Origin: an uncultured Lacinutrix sp.
GTDB lineage: Bacteria > Bacteroidota > Bacteroidia > Flavobacteriales > Flavobacteriaceae
NCBI GenBank assembly: GCA_937129145.1
Contig: CAKZMU010000045.1
Location: forward strand, 37,330 to 101,329
Length of the DNA stretch: 64,000 nt
Direction of reading: 5' to 3'
Of the stretch, positions 54,623-63,072 are shown one piece after another. The translations under genes and the position numbers were made by a program. Positions within the stretch are counted from its first letter, which is position 1, and each line of letters starts with the position of its first letter. Under the pieces are notes generated by a model, which saw nothing but the letters and a program-made list of their open reading frames with translations, was not told the origin of the DNA and did no database searches.

Positions 54623-55072
54623 ATGAATAAACAAAAAATCATGAATTGTGAACGCAATCGTTTAGAAAAACTAACAAATTTTAGATTGCCTCAATACTTT
54701 TATAAGATAGGTATTGCTATTGGAGTCATTACAATTATTATGATGTTTGTAAGGGCTTTTGCTATGGAAGGCGATACAGAATGGTTAAAACACTTGTTAC
54801 AAAAAACATTGTTAATTGGTATGCTGTTAATGTCCATTTCAAGAGATAAGGAAGAGGATGAACTTACTATTAAATTGCGCATGCAATCATACGCTTGGGC
54901 TTTTATTACTGGTGTTATATATGCTTTAGTAATGCCTTATGTTGAGTTTGGAGTGTCTAATGCTGTACACAATGGAGGAGAAGTTTATAAAGATTTGGGT
55001 GATTTTCAAATACTAATATTTATGCTCATGGTGCAATTAATGTGCTACCATACTTTAAAACGCTATAGATAA
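54623..55072 (+). CDS. Multi-pass membrane protein paired with an XRE regulator
   Basis: The 149-residue protein has four hydrophobic helices (about residues 27-45, 55-72, 85-105 and 125-143) joined by charged loops (RDKEEDELTIKLRM). Its stop and the next gene's ATG share the sequence TAATG. Small membrane proteins beside a YozG-like regulator are frequent; they are generally assumed to be sensed or regulated together, without known function. Confidence 0.78.
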   Translation: MNKQKIMNCERNRLEKLTNFRLPQYFYKIGIAIGVITIIMMFVRAFAMEGDTEWLKHLLQKTLLIGMLLMSISRDKEEDELTIKLRMQSYAWAFITGVIYALVMPYVEFGVSNAVHNGGEVYKDLGDFQILIFMLMVQLMCYHTLKRYR

Positions 55073-55272
55073 TGGAAAACACTATAAAAGTAGAGCGTGC
55101 TATTTTAAATTTAACACAGGACGATTTAGCTAAAAAAATTGGTGTATCCCGACAAACCATTAATTCTATTGAAGCCAATAGATATGTGCCTTCAACGGTT
55201 TTGGCACTTAAACTGTCCCAATTGTTTAATAAACCAGTGAACGACTTTTTTAAACTGAGTGATGATGATTAG
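55072..55272 (+). CDS. XRE-family (YozG-like) transcriptional regulator
   Basis: The 66-residue product is essentially one helix-turn-helix: KVERAILNLTQDDLAKKIGVSRQTINSIEANRYVPSTVLALKLSQLFNKPVNDFF. It overlaps the upstream membrane protein gene by one base and would repress the operon through the inverted repeat at 54560-54600. Confidence 0.92.
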   Translation: MENTIKVERAILNLTQDDLAKKIGVSRQTINSIEANRYVPSTVLALKLSQLFNKPVNDFFKLSDDD

Positions 55273-55318
55273 GGTGTGCGTGTTTTTGGTGATTTGTTTG
55301 GTGAGATTTAGTATGCCG

Positions 55319-55341
55319 CTTTTGGTGTTTATTACCAAAAG
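55319..55341 (+). terminator. Possible hairpin terminator after the XRE gene
   Basis: The stem CTTTTGGT / ACCAAAAG with a 7-nt loop is followed by GTGTTTAG without a real T-run, so termination is doubtful. The rest of the 190-base gap (55273-55462) shows nothing I can name. Confidence 0.3.
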
Positions 55342-55462
55342 TGTTTAGAGAAATAAATTGTTGGTGAAAAAAACAACAATGGCTTACAAATTATATAAAC
55401 AGAAAGAAAAAGAGAGAGAATTAAGGTTATTTTGTGTATTGAGACTTGGTCTCGTTTTTATT

Positions 55463-56488
55463 CTATTCAGTTCTCTTTAATCGAAATTTTTGAATTTTAT
55501 TGCCTAAAATATCTCCAACATAAATACTTCCTTCATCATCAATTTGAATATCGTGATATCTTGAAATTGGACCATCATAAAACCCTGTTCTACCAAACTG
55601 TTTTTGAAGGTTTACATCTAAATCAAAACGAAAAATATCAGAGCCTTTAATAATAGTATCATTATCAATCCAGTAATCTATTCCAAACAGGTGGTTTTTC
55701 TTATTATCAATTGTTACGGAATATAATTGGTCAGTTGTTTGGTTTTGCCAGAGAGCAATAAAATTTCCTTTCGCATCAAACTTTTGAATTCTATTGTTTT
55801 CTCGGTCGGCAACATAAACATTTCCTTTTTTATCTAAATCAATTCCATGTGGAATATTAAATTCTCCTTGTTTATTTCCGAATTTCCCCCATTCAAATAA
55901 ATATTTTCCTTCTTTTGAAAATTTAATTACTCTGCTATTTCCATAACCGTCGCTAATATAAAATGAACCATCTTTTGCGACAGCGATATCTGTTGGTAAA
56001 TTAAAACGTAAAGAATCATTACCAGCAACTTTTGCTTCACCTAATGTCATCAATAAATTTCCATTCGAATCAAATTTGAAAACTTGGTGAAGTCCGCAAT
56101 CTGTGACCCAAATATTATTCTGATTATCAACTTCAAGTCCGTGTGGCATTATGAATAAATTGTTTCCCCAAGAATTTAAAATTTTCCCTGTTTTTGAATT
56201 TATTTTTGATATGGTATTTTCCGTAATGACTGGAAGGTGAGAAATAGGCATAGTTTCCCAAGCTCTACCAGAACGATGAAAGGCAATTATATTTCCTTCG
56301 TTATCAAGCCCTAATCCTGTAGGACTTCCTAAAGTAAAATTGTCAGGTAATTTAGGCCAATCATTAACTAAAACATAAGAATCAGATTTTTTGGATTCTT
56401 TTTCGAGTTTCTGTTTTTCAGAGTTTTTACATCCAAACAGAAGAAGTGCTAATAGAAAGTAAAGAATGCTATTTTGTTTAAATTCCAT
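55463..56488 (-). CDS. NHL-repeat beta-propeller lipoprotein
   Basis: The 341-residue product has a lipobox LLLFGC (Cys20) and six NHL blades, seen as GLGLDNEGNIIAFHRSG, HGLEVDNQNNIWVTDCGLHQVFKFDSNG, TDIAVAKDGSFYISDGYGNSRVIKFSKEG, HGIDLDKKGNVYVADRENNRIQKFDAKG and DIQIDDEGSIYVGDILGNKIQKF. The same architecture occurs in the lyase domain of peptidylglycine alpha-amidating enzymes, but no amidation context is present. Function is unknown; it is probably periplasmic. Confidence 0.87.
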   Translation of the reverse strand: MEFKQNSILYFLLALLLFGCKNSEKQKLEKESKKSDSYVLVNDWPKLPDNFTLGSPTGLGLDNEGNIIAFHRSGRAWETMPISHLPVITENTISKINSKTGKILNSWGNNLFIMPHGLEVDNQNNIWVTDCGLHQVFKFDSNGNLLMTLGEAKVAGNDSLRFNLPTDIAVAKDGSFYISDGYGNSRVIKFSKEGKYLFEWGKFGNKQGEFNIPHGIDLDKKGNVYVADRENNRIQKFDAKGNFIALWQNQTTDQLYSVTIDNKKNHLFGIDYWIDNDTIIKGSDIFRFDLDVNLQKQFGRTGFYDGPISRYHDIQIDDEGSIYVGDILGNKIQKFRLKRTE

Positions 56489-56614
56489 TTGTTGGTTCTA
56501 GTTTTGGTTAAAATGTGGTACAACTTTAATGATATGAGCCTGTTTTAATAATGAAACAAGTTCAGCACTTGGACTTATACCAGTCATTAATCGAAGTTAG
56601 TTTTTTTTACAATA

Positions 56615-57298
56615 TCAAGCTCTCTCGTTTAATCTTTTAATCACTTTTTCAACACCAACAGTCGCAGTTTCATCAATTACTGTTACTTGCGAATTGCTAT
56701 CTATTGCTGGTTTTGGGTCGATATAAAATATCTTGGTATCAGGCTTTACATAATGCATTAAGCTAGCTGCAGGATAGACTTGCATGGATGTACCAATAAT
56801 TATTAAAACATCGGCAGTTTCGCAAATGGAAATCGCTTTTGGTATTAATGGGACTGCTTCACCAAACCATACAATATGTGGTCGTAATTGATAGCCTTTA
56901 TTACAAGTGTCGCCTAATATTAAATCATGATTCCATTCACGTACATCAAACTCATCATAGGTGCTGCGTACTTTTAATAATTCGCCATGTAGATGCAAAA
57001 CATTACTACTTCCAGCACGTTCATGTAAGTCATCTATATTTTGAGTTATAATGCTCACTTGGTAATTTTTTTCAAGGTTTACTAAAGCAATATGTGCATT
57101 GTTTGGTTGCACTTCTAGCAACTGCTTGCGCCTTTGGTTGTAAAAATTCAACACCAACTCAGGGTTTGCAGCAAAGCCTTGTGGTGATGCAACTTCCATG
57201 ACGTCATGCCCTTCCCATAAACCATCAGCATCCCTAAAGGTTTTAATGCCACTTTCGGCACTCATGCCTGCTCCAGTAAGAACAACAATATGCTTCAT
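56615..57298 (-). CDS. Sirtuin (Sir2) NAD-dependent protein deacylase
   Basis: The 227-residue protein removes acyl groups from lysine with NAD. Motifs are GAGMSAESGIKTFRD, TQNIDDLHERAG and LHLHGELLKVR (catalytic His). Tyr and Arg in NFYNQRR form the YxxR pair typical of class III sirtuins that prefer succinyl or malonyl groups. The usual four zinc Cys are not evident: only two Cys occur (one in GDTCNKGY, one in ISICETADV), consistent with a short zinc-free variant. Confidence 0.9.
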   Translation of the reverse strand: MKHIVVLTGAGMSAESGIKTFRDADGLWEGHDVMEVASPQGFAANPELVLNFYNQRRKQLLEVQPNNAHIALVNLEKNYQVSIITQNIDDLHERAGSSNVLHLHGELLKVRSTYDEFDVREWNHDLILGDTCNKGYQLRPHIVWFGEAVPLIPKAISICETADVLIIIGTSMQVYPAASLMHYVKPDTKIFYIDPKPAIDSNSQVTVIDETATVGVEKVIKRLNERA

Positions 57299-57322
57299 GT
57301 TTTAAAAATAGTAAATGATAAC

Positions 57323-57399
57323 GTCATTACGAACGCTAGTGAAGTAATCTGTTAAATTAGTTACTATTTTTTACAGATTGCTTCGTTCCTCGCAATGAC
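57323..57399. repeat. Dispersed palindromic repeat, intergenic copy
   Basis: The 77-base unit GTCATTACGA...CTCGCAATGAC has inverted ends and the internal pair GTAATCTGTTAA / TTTACAGATTGC. It shares its left end and long right arm with the copy inside purL (6488-6559). It lies between the sirtuin start and the end of the lumazine-binding-like gene. Confidence 0.85.
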
Positions 57400-57417
57400 G
57401 TAAACTTTCAAAAAGTT

Positions 57418-57861
57418 TTATTGCTTTTCTAGAGGCCCTTCCCAAATAACTTGTTCTATCATCCATTTGTCGCCTCGTTTGGAAAGCAACATATAATCAA
57501 TTCCCCACCACGCAGTAACTTTTACTGAAGCAATTGTATTGCTAATATCCAAAACCTCTACTTTTTTTGGCGCATCAGCAGCAGGAAACTCTTTTTTCTC
57601 TTTTACGTTTTTTGCAAAAGCCAATGCAGCTTCAAAGGACATGTGGTTTACTTGTCTGTAACTATCTTTACCTTTATCTTTCCAAAAGCCAAATTTGTTT
57701 AAACTGGGTTGCAAGCTTGCTTTTAGTTTAGCTTCGTCTCCTTCGTAAAAACCTTCCAGATAGTTCATACAGGCTTTTTCTACACCAGCTTTGTTTGAGG
57801 TTTGTGCTTGCGACAAGCTAAATGCCAATACACATAGCAACATTGTAATTGAGCGTTTCAT
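57418..57861 (-). CDS. Secreted NTF2-like (lumazine-binding-type) protein
   Basis: The 147-residue product has a signal peptide (ending LSQAQ) and a cone-shaped NTF2-like fold: ACMNYLEGFYEGDEAKLKASLQPSLNKFGF, KVEVLDISNTIASVKVTAWWGIDYMLLSKRGDKWMIEQVIWE. This matches the Lumazine_bd_2/DUF3828-like group of Bacteroidota. A bound ligand is unknown. Confidence 0.82.
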   Translation of the reverse strand: MKRSITMLLCVLAFSLSQAQTSNKAGVEKACMNYLEGFYEGDEAKLKASLQPSLNKFGFWKDKGKDSYRQVNHMSFEAALAFAKNVKEKKEFPAADAPKKVEVLDISNTIASVKVTAWWGIDYMLLSKRGDKWMIEQVIWEGPLEKQ

Positions 57862-57930
57862 ATTTTTTCGTTTTTGATTTTCAATGCCTTAAGGTAGATA
57901 AAAGCATTTTGTGTTATAGTTAAAAAGACG

Positions 57931-59523
57931 TTAATTGTCCTCAAACTCAACACTCTCATAAGCCCCTAAATCTGGAGAGGCACTTCTGGTGGTGTTTAAG
58001 ATATCGACTGTTAAATTCCCGAAGATAATACCAAAACCATCTGCTGGTGAACCATTAGGAATGTTCAATTTGTTGTTATTTGGGTCTAAAAATTCTGGGT
58101 CTTGATTAAAAATAACATTCTCATAAAGTGAGCTATTGTTGAAATCGTAAAGGTCACCAGTAAAGTTGTTATTCGAATTATCAAATTTTATTAAACTATT
58201 GGTGAATTTAAAATTGAAATCATCAGATGAATCTCTGTCTAAAATCAACTCAGGATTATCACTTCCATAGATGATACAGTTTGTAAAGTTAGCTGCATCT
58301 AAAGGATTTGTGAATACTGTATTGTCTTCATCAATAATAAAATTATTAAGTAACACCGAAGGAAATTGCCTAAAGCTATTGTCCCAATAATTGGCAAACG
58401 TAGCGTGAACAAAATCATACGATCCACCATAAGTCCCAGCAAATGATGATTGTCCACTATTATTAACCACCACATTTTCACCATAAATAGACGTCCCTCT
58501 TCCTAAAACCCCAAAATTACTAGAATTATAAATCTGCGAATTTGTAAGTGTGAATTTTGTTGGGTCATCTTGATTACCATCACTTAAAATACCAATAGTT
58601 CCATTTTTAATAGTCGCGTGATTAATCACGTTATCTACACTATTATTGAATAGCCAAATAGTTTGCCATTGTCCAGGAACATCAGCAAAACCAGGTTCCA
58701 ATCTATCGCCTTCAAAAATCACTTCGCCTTCCATGAGTCCTGGGTCTGTACTCGATACACCATTCACTTTTAAAGATGCACCACCTGTAATTAACAAACC
58801 AGAATTGGCGTGAAAATGGACTCTAGCGCCAGCATCAATGGTTAGTGTTTTACCATCATCAACTGCGGCATAACCATAAATCACATAAGGTTTTTCGTTG
58901 GTAAACGTCAGTTCACTATCAGTTAGAAAACGACCTTCAATAGTGGTTTCGTCTTCCATTCCATCACCATCAACATCAAAAGTGAGGGTTTCGGTTATAT
59001 AGTCTCCTTCAGAATTTAAAGAACGTTGCGGGTAAATAAAATTAGCATCTTTTACTAGTGTCACTAATTCTACTTTTTGGAGGTTCTCTCCAGCATCAAA
59101 CTCAATAGCATCAGTATATAAAAACTGGGTTTGTGATGCTGCTAAATCTTGAATATCTATCGTAGTTTCAATAAAAATATACATACTGTCCTTGGCGAGC
59201 ATTTCAATGTTTTCAAATACTTTGCCAATAGTCTGGTTTGAACCTCCTTCGATACCTGTGGTGCCATCGATGGTCATGCGGTAATTCGAATTATAGCCTT
59301 CGCTGAGCTTGATGGAAGGAATGATAATATCATCATTACTATTGTTGTATATTTTTAAGTTGTAGGTACTTGAGCCAATATTGGTAAATACGGTGTCTAA
59401 GTAGACCGTGTCTTTTGAAAATTCTAGAGAACCTGTACTTGCGGAAAACTCAAAATCTTTACGACACGAACTCCAAAATACAAGGATTGTTAGGCTAAGT
59501 ATAAAATAAGATAGACGCTTCAT
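57931..59523 (-). CDS. Right-handed beta-helix lipoprotein
   Basis: ATG 59523 (MKRLSYFILSLTILVFWSSC) is chosen over an upstream one because it gives a clean lipobox. The 530-residue product has an N-terminal immunoglobulin-like part (LDTVFTNIGSSTYNLKIYNNSNDDIIIPSIKL) and then a parallel beta-helix (GARVHFHANSGLLITGGASLKVNG, NHATIKNGTIGILSDGN, LTNSQIYNSSNFGVLG). It ends in a region with GAYESVEFEDN. It is probably exposed at the cell surface; no catalytic residues are recognised. Confidence 0.85.
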   Translation of the reverse strand: MKRLSYFILSLTILVFWSSCRKDFEFSASTGSLEFSKDTVYLDTVFTNIGSSTYNLKIYNNSNDDIIIPSIKLSEGYNSNYRMTIDGTTGIEGGSNQTIGKVFENIEMLAKDSMYIFIETTIDIQDLAASQTQFLYTDAIEFDAGENLQKVELVTLVKDANFIYPQRSLNSEGDYITETLTFDVDGDGMEDETTIEGRFLTDSELTFTNEKPYVIYGYAAVDDGKTLTIDAGARVHFHANSGLLITGGASLKVNGVSSTDPGLMEGEVIFEGDRLEPGFADVPGQWQTIWLFNNSVDNVINHATIKNGTIGILSDGNQDDPTKFTLTNSQIYNSSNFGVLGRGTSIYGENVVVNNSGQSSFAGTYGGSYDFVHATFANYWDNSFRQFPSVLLNNFIIDEDNTVFTNPLDAANFTNCIIYGSDNPELILDRDSSDDFNFKFTNSLIKFDNSNNNFTGDLYDFNNSSLYENVIFNQDPEFLDPNNNKLNIPNGSPADGFGIIFGNLTVDILNTTRSASPDLGAYESVEFEDN

Positions 59524-59653
59524 GTTGTAAAAGTAAACTTTCAAATTATTTAATTGAAATTTTATAGTTTAAAAAATTAACAATGCATTAAAAATATAAC
59601 TTTTGAACCTATCAAATAGTATTTGAGTTGAAGTAATTAACTGCTTTTCGCCA

Positions 59654-60457
59654 TTATTTTTTTCTTAAAAAGTTGGATAATCTATAAAGAAGTTTTCCTG
59701 TTGCAGTTCTTTCTATTTTTCCGTTTCTAATTTTTTCTCTGCGTTCTTGTCGAGCCTGCTTTCTAAGAGAAAGTGTATAAGAGTAAGAATAAATAGGGTC
59801 TTCAACAACAAATGCACCACCTACAACGACTTCGCCAAGAATTGCAGCATCTTCTTCTAATGCTACATTAATTTTTTTGAAATCTGAAAGAGTTATTTCT
59901 TTAGTTTTTAAGCCTACATAAGTAAATACCAATGTATCACCTTTTTTGGCTCTCAAACTAAAATTACCATCAAAATCTGTTTGAGTTCCAGTAGTAGTAC
60001 CTTTAATAATAATGTTTACTCCTGGTAAAGGTAGTTTAGATTCATCATATACCAAACCACTAACTAATTTTGTTGGCAGGACTGAAGTTGCTAGTTTATT
60101 ATTGACTTTAGGTGTCTTAACGGTATCTATTTTTACGATTTTTGATTCTCCTTGGGCAAAAATATTTTGTGATGTGATACTCAAAAATGTAAATAAACTA
60201 GAGGCTACTAAACTTAAGTAGCTATTTTTATCCTTTCTTGAATAAGAAAGCTCTCTATTTAGCTGGGTTTTTTTATAGCGTCCACAAATTTTCCCTTCTT
60301 TTTCATGAAGTTTAACAATAGTTTCATCTGGAGTTTTTGTAAAATCGATAACTGTTTTTTCACAAACAGCACAATGACGACCTTTTGCTTCTGGCGTCAT
60401 TGTATTCCAATCTTCAGTACAAGGATTTGGAATATTTATGGTTATAGCTTTTCTCAT
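59654..60457 (-). CDS. CarboxypepD_reg-like domain protein with N-terminal CxxC motif
   Basis: The 267-residue protein starts with a small Cys-containing module (GRHCAVCEKTVIDFTKTPDETI and CGRYKK) that probably binds metal. A hydrophobic segment (LSLVASSLFTFLSI) follows, and then a carboxypeptidase-regulatory-like domain (VSGLVYDESKLPLPGVNIIIKGTTTGTQTDFDGNF ... VVGG). The ILGEVVV motif after the domain resembles a TonB box region. It is likely a membrane-anchored accessory of surface uptake or envelope function. No TonB-dependent receptor gene is adjacent. Confidence 0.8.
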   Translation of the reverse strand: MRKAITINIPNPCTEDWNTMTPEAKGRHCAVCEKTVIDFTKTPDETIVKLHEKEGKICGRYKKTQLNRELSYSRKDKNSYLSLVASSLFTFLSITSQNIFAQGESKIVKIDTVKTPKVNNKLATSVLPTKLVSGLVYDESKLPLPGVNIIIKGTTTGTQTDFDGNFSLRAKKGDTLVFTYVGLKTKEITLSDFKKINVALEEDAAILGEVVVGGAFVVEDPIYSYSYTLSLRKQARQERREKIRNGKIERTATGKLLYRLSNFLRKK

Positions 60458-60530
60458 AGCTCAAAGAACTATAAGAAATGGCTATTTTAAAAGAACAAAT
60501 GAGTAAACAGTACTTTTGAGTGAGGGAAGT

Positions 60531-61571
60531 CTACTTTTCAACAATTTCAACTTCAAAAAGTTTGTCCCAATGCTTTCCTGTCACAAAAATAGTGTTGGTA
60601 TCTGGATTGTAAGCGATGCCATTTAAAACATCGAGTGTAGGATGTTGTTTTACTTTCTCTTTTAAGGAAGAAAAATCAATAACGCCTTCAATAGCACCAT
60701 TTTCAGGGTTGATTATGGCAACACCGTTTTTTTGATAACGGTTGGCGTATATTTTTCCGTTAATCCATTCCAACTCATTTAGATTATTAATTTTTCCTTT
60801 GTTGGTATAGGTTTGAATATTATCTATTTCAGCTAAAGTTTCTGGATTGAGAAGCCAAATGCGTTCGGTGCCATCACTTTTATAAAGTACGTTTCCATCG
60901 TTGCAAATTCCCCAACCTTCTTTACTTTTTCCGTATTTAAAAGAACTTGTTTTTTTGAAAGTGTTAACATCATACACAAAACCAATATTATTTTGCCAAG
61001 TAAGTTGGTAGATTTTGTCATTTAAAACAGTAAGTCCTTCGCCAAAATACTCATTTGCTAAATCAATGTTTTCAAGTACTTCACCAGTTTTATAATCTAC
61101 TTTTCTAAGTTTAGATTTTCCTAGTTGACCAGTGCTTTCATATAGTTCGCCATTGTAAAATTCGAGTCCTTGCGTATAGGATGTAATATCATGAGGATAT
61201 TTATTTAAAATATTGAAAATATAAATTTTTGGAGCTACGCTATTTAAAATGATAACATTGGTAGAAACTGTTTCATTTTTACCGTTAAAATACACTGTCG
61301 CTTCTATGGCGTGGCTCCCAAGTTTAGCAGTACTGAGGTCCAAATTATTTTCAATTTTAGAATTATTCATTTTATAAACTACAGAATCAACAGTATGATT
61401 TTTAGAGTTTTTAATGGACAATGTTAAGGTCTCGTTGTTAGAAATGGTGTTTTTAACAGCGTTTGTAGTGATTGAGAAATCTTTGGATTTTTTTTCAGAA
61501 TTACTCCCACAAGCAATCATGGATAGAGGTAATACTATGATAGTAAGAATTTTAAGGCAGGTAAGTCTCAT
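60531..61571 (-). CDS. Glutaminyl-peptide cyclotransferase-like lipoprotein (5' end at the junction)
   Basis: The enzyme family converts N-terminal Gln to pyroglutamate. The start at 61571 (MRLTCLKIL) gives 346 residues with a lipobox SMIAC; a longer frame extends into the foreign sequence and is rejected. The propeller carries YTQGLEFYNGELYESTGQLG, FGEGLTVLNDKIYQLTW, EGWGICNDGNVLYKSDGTERI and LNELEWINGKIYANRYQ. The gene's true promoter and possibly its first codons are lost at the composition break. Confidence 0.85.
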   Translation of the reverse strand: MRLTCLKILTIIVLPLSMIACGSNSEKKSKDFSITTNAVKNTISNNETLTLSIKNSKNHTVDSVVYKMNNSKIENNLDLSTAKLGSHAIEATVYFNGKNETVSTNVIILNSVAPKIYIFNILNKYPHDITSYTQGLEFYNGELYESTGQLGKSKLRKVDYKTGEVLENIDLANEYFGEGLTVLNDKIYQLTWQNNIGFVYDVNTFKKTSSFKYGKSKEGWGICNDGNVLYKSDGTERIWLLNPETLAEIDNIQTYTNKGKINNLNELEWINGKIYANRYQKNGVAIINPENGAIEGVIDFSSLKEKVKQHPTLDVLNGIAYNPDTNTIFVTGKHWDKLFEVEIVEK

Positions 61572-61600
61572 TGGGGGAAATGACATGAGCGCAACACCGA
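61560..61600. other. Composition break, probable assembly junction
   Basis: Flavobacterial AT-rich sequence stops at the start codon of the cyclotransferase-like gene (61569-61571). G+C-rich sequence with a Shine-Dalgarno-like GGGGGAAAT and ATG (61585) begins within about 13 bases. No terminal repeat or integrase gene is visible at the break. Confidence 0.75.
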
Positions 61601-62088
61601 GAATCGTGACAGGGCTAATCCTCATCGTGTGGATGGTGGGGGTATCAGGGCCGGTTGAGGCTGAGATCAAAAAGGGGCCATGGCCTACTGATCCTGAGCT
61701 GGTCAAAGTGGAGGAGGAGATCGTAGAGAAGGAGAAAGCGTGTGCTCACCTGAAAAACATTATGGCCTTAATGCAGTGTGAGGAGAAGGTTCGCCAGCCC
61801 TATTATACAGAGGGACGGGTTCGTGGCATTGCCAACTATGTGGATCGAGTCTATGTGGGTCTCGAAACGCCAGACCTTGTGGCGAAATTGAAGGAGCTGC
61901 AAGGGCTTAGGACACGTGCCCGTACAAACTTTGACGCGCAACATGATCGCGTGCCGGGAGAGATTACGGATGAAGATCTCACCTCAGAAATTCGGTTTGT
62001 TCAGATGGAGTTAGGTCGACGCGCAGGCGTGCAATATGACAAAAATAAGGACTTCTTGAGCGGAAAAGGAGGCACGACGCTTCCCTAA
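61585..62088 (+). CDS. Periplasmic protein of a conjugation cluster, unknown family
   Basis: ATG 61585 follows a Shine-Dalgarno-like run and gives a signal peptide (LILIVWMVGVSGPVEA) on a 167-residue product; a longer upstream frame lies in the other genome. The mature part is helical with two Cys (KACAHLKNIMALMQCEEKV) and IANYVDRVYVGLETPDLVAKLKELQGL. Its position directly before a VirB6-like gene, overlapping by one base, suggests a periplasmic transfer component such as a VirB5/TrbJ-like protein, but I cannot confirm the family. Codon use is G+C-rich, unlike the genes before it. Confidence 0.75.
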   Translation: MSATPRIVTGLILIVWMVGVSGPVEAEIKKGPWPTDPELVKVEEEIVEKEKACAHLKNIMALMQCEEKVRQPYYTEGRVRGIANYVDRVYVGLETPDLVAKLKELQGLRTRARTNFDAQHDRVPGEITDEDLTSEIRFVQMELGRRAGVQYDKNKDFLSGKGGTTLP

Positions 62089-63050
62089 TGTCACGTGTGG
62101 TGGTGCTCACTCTCAGTCTCGTCGGTGTCTTGGGTCTTCCCCTCGTTGGGTGGGCCGCACCCGATTATGCGGACATCGAGGAGACGTATGACGCCTTTGA
62201 CAAATTTGTCGTGGCCTCCCAAGGGTTTTTAGGGGCCATCACGGGAGCGGGGAGTGCGGGAGCCACGATTATTCGCCTGCTGTTTTTGACCATTGCGATC
62301 TATGTGTTTTCGATGGTGGTGGCGAAATGGATGATGCGCCAGGCTGATGTGTTTGAGGTCGTGAGTGTGGTCCTCCTGATTCTCGTCGTCAGTACGATTC
62401 AAACCTTTTACAGCAGGATTACCGAAACCCTCCACAGCCTGTCCTTGGATCTCGCCAGTGCGATTCAAGAGCCAGTGGTGGGGACCACGGATATCTTTTT
62501 TGCGCCCGCCTATCTGCATAACATTATGACCAATATTTCCCTGACGCCGTTGGACTTTTTCGTGAGCATCACATCCCTCCTGTCGATTGGTGGCGTGTTT
62601 CTCGTCTCAGGGCTCTTAAGTGTCTTGGCGTTTTTTACGGTGGCCTGGGGGACCTGGGGCTATGTGGTGGCCACACTGATTGGCTGGGTGGTCATTCCCT
62701 TTTTGATGGTTCCGCGCTTGGCCTTTTTGTTTGATGGCTGGTTTCGGTTTCTGGTGGGCTTTCTGGTGTACGACGTGATCGCGCGGCTGAATATTTCCTT
62801 AGCCTTGGTCTTGATCACGGGCTATTTCGATCTCCCGCTGTCGGCAGGGAGTGTCACCGCGCCGATTACGATGCCGGGGTTGACGTTTGCGGAACTGGCG
62901 GGGTTTGTGACGCTGGCCGTGGTGGCCATTGTGGGGCTGTTAGCGACCGGGAAATTTGCGATTGCCATTGCCTCGGGTGTCGGGGGAGCCGGGGGGGCGA
63001 TTGCGCGAGCCACCTTGGGCTCGGCGGCGTTGGCTCGGTCTTTGAAGTAA
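62088..63050 (+). CDS. VirB6/TrbL-type type IV secretion membrane protein
   Basis: The 320-residue product has a signal-like N terminus (ending GWAA) and about six further membrane helices. A conserved central stretch reads AWGTWGYVVATLIGWVVIPFLMVPRLAFLFDGWFRFLVGFLVYDVIARLNISLALVLI, resembling the W-containing motif of TrbL/VirB6 proteins. Gly/Ala-rich segments (SGVGGAGGAIARATLGSAAL) lie at the end. It would form part of the inner-membrane channel of a type IV secretion or conjugation system. Confidence 0.82.
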   Translation: MSRVVVLTLSLVGVLGLPLVGWAAPDYADIEETYDAFDKFVVASQGFLGAITGAGSAGATIIRLLFLTIAIYVFSMVVAKWMMRQADVFEVVSVVLLILVVSTIQTFYSRITETLHSLSLDLASAIQEPVVGTTDIFFAPAYLHNIMTNISLTPLDFFVSITSLLSIGGVFLVSGLLSVLAFFTVAWGTWGYVVATLIGWVVIPFLMVPRLAFLFDGWFRFLVGFLVYDVIARLNISLALVLITGYFDLPLSAGSVTAPITMPGLTFAELAGFVTLAVVAIVGLLATGKFAIAIASGVGGAGGAIARATLGSAALARSLK

Positions 63051-63072
63051 AGCGGAACGAAAGGAAGAGATC

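Noticed and set aside
61414..61584. N-terminal extension of the first conjugation gene into the flavobacterial side
   Set aside because: The extension crosses the composition break and would destroy the signal peptide starting at 61585.
61572..61706. N-terminal extension of the cyclotransferase-like gene into the G+C-rich side
   Set aside because: It crosses the break on the antisense of another gene; the lipoprotein signal begins at 61571.
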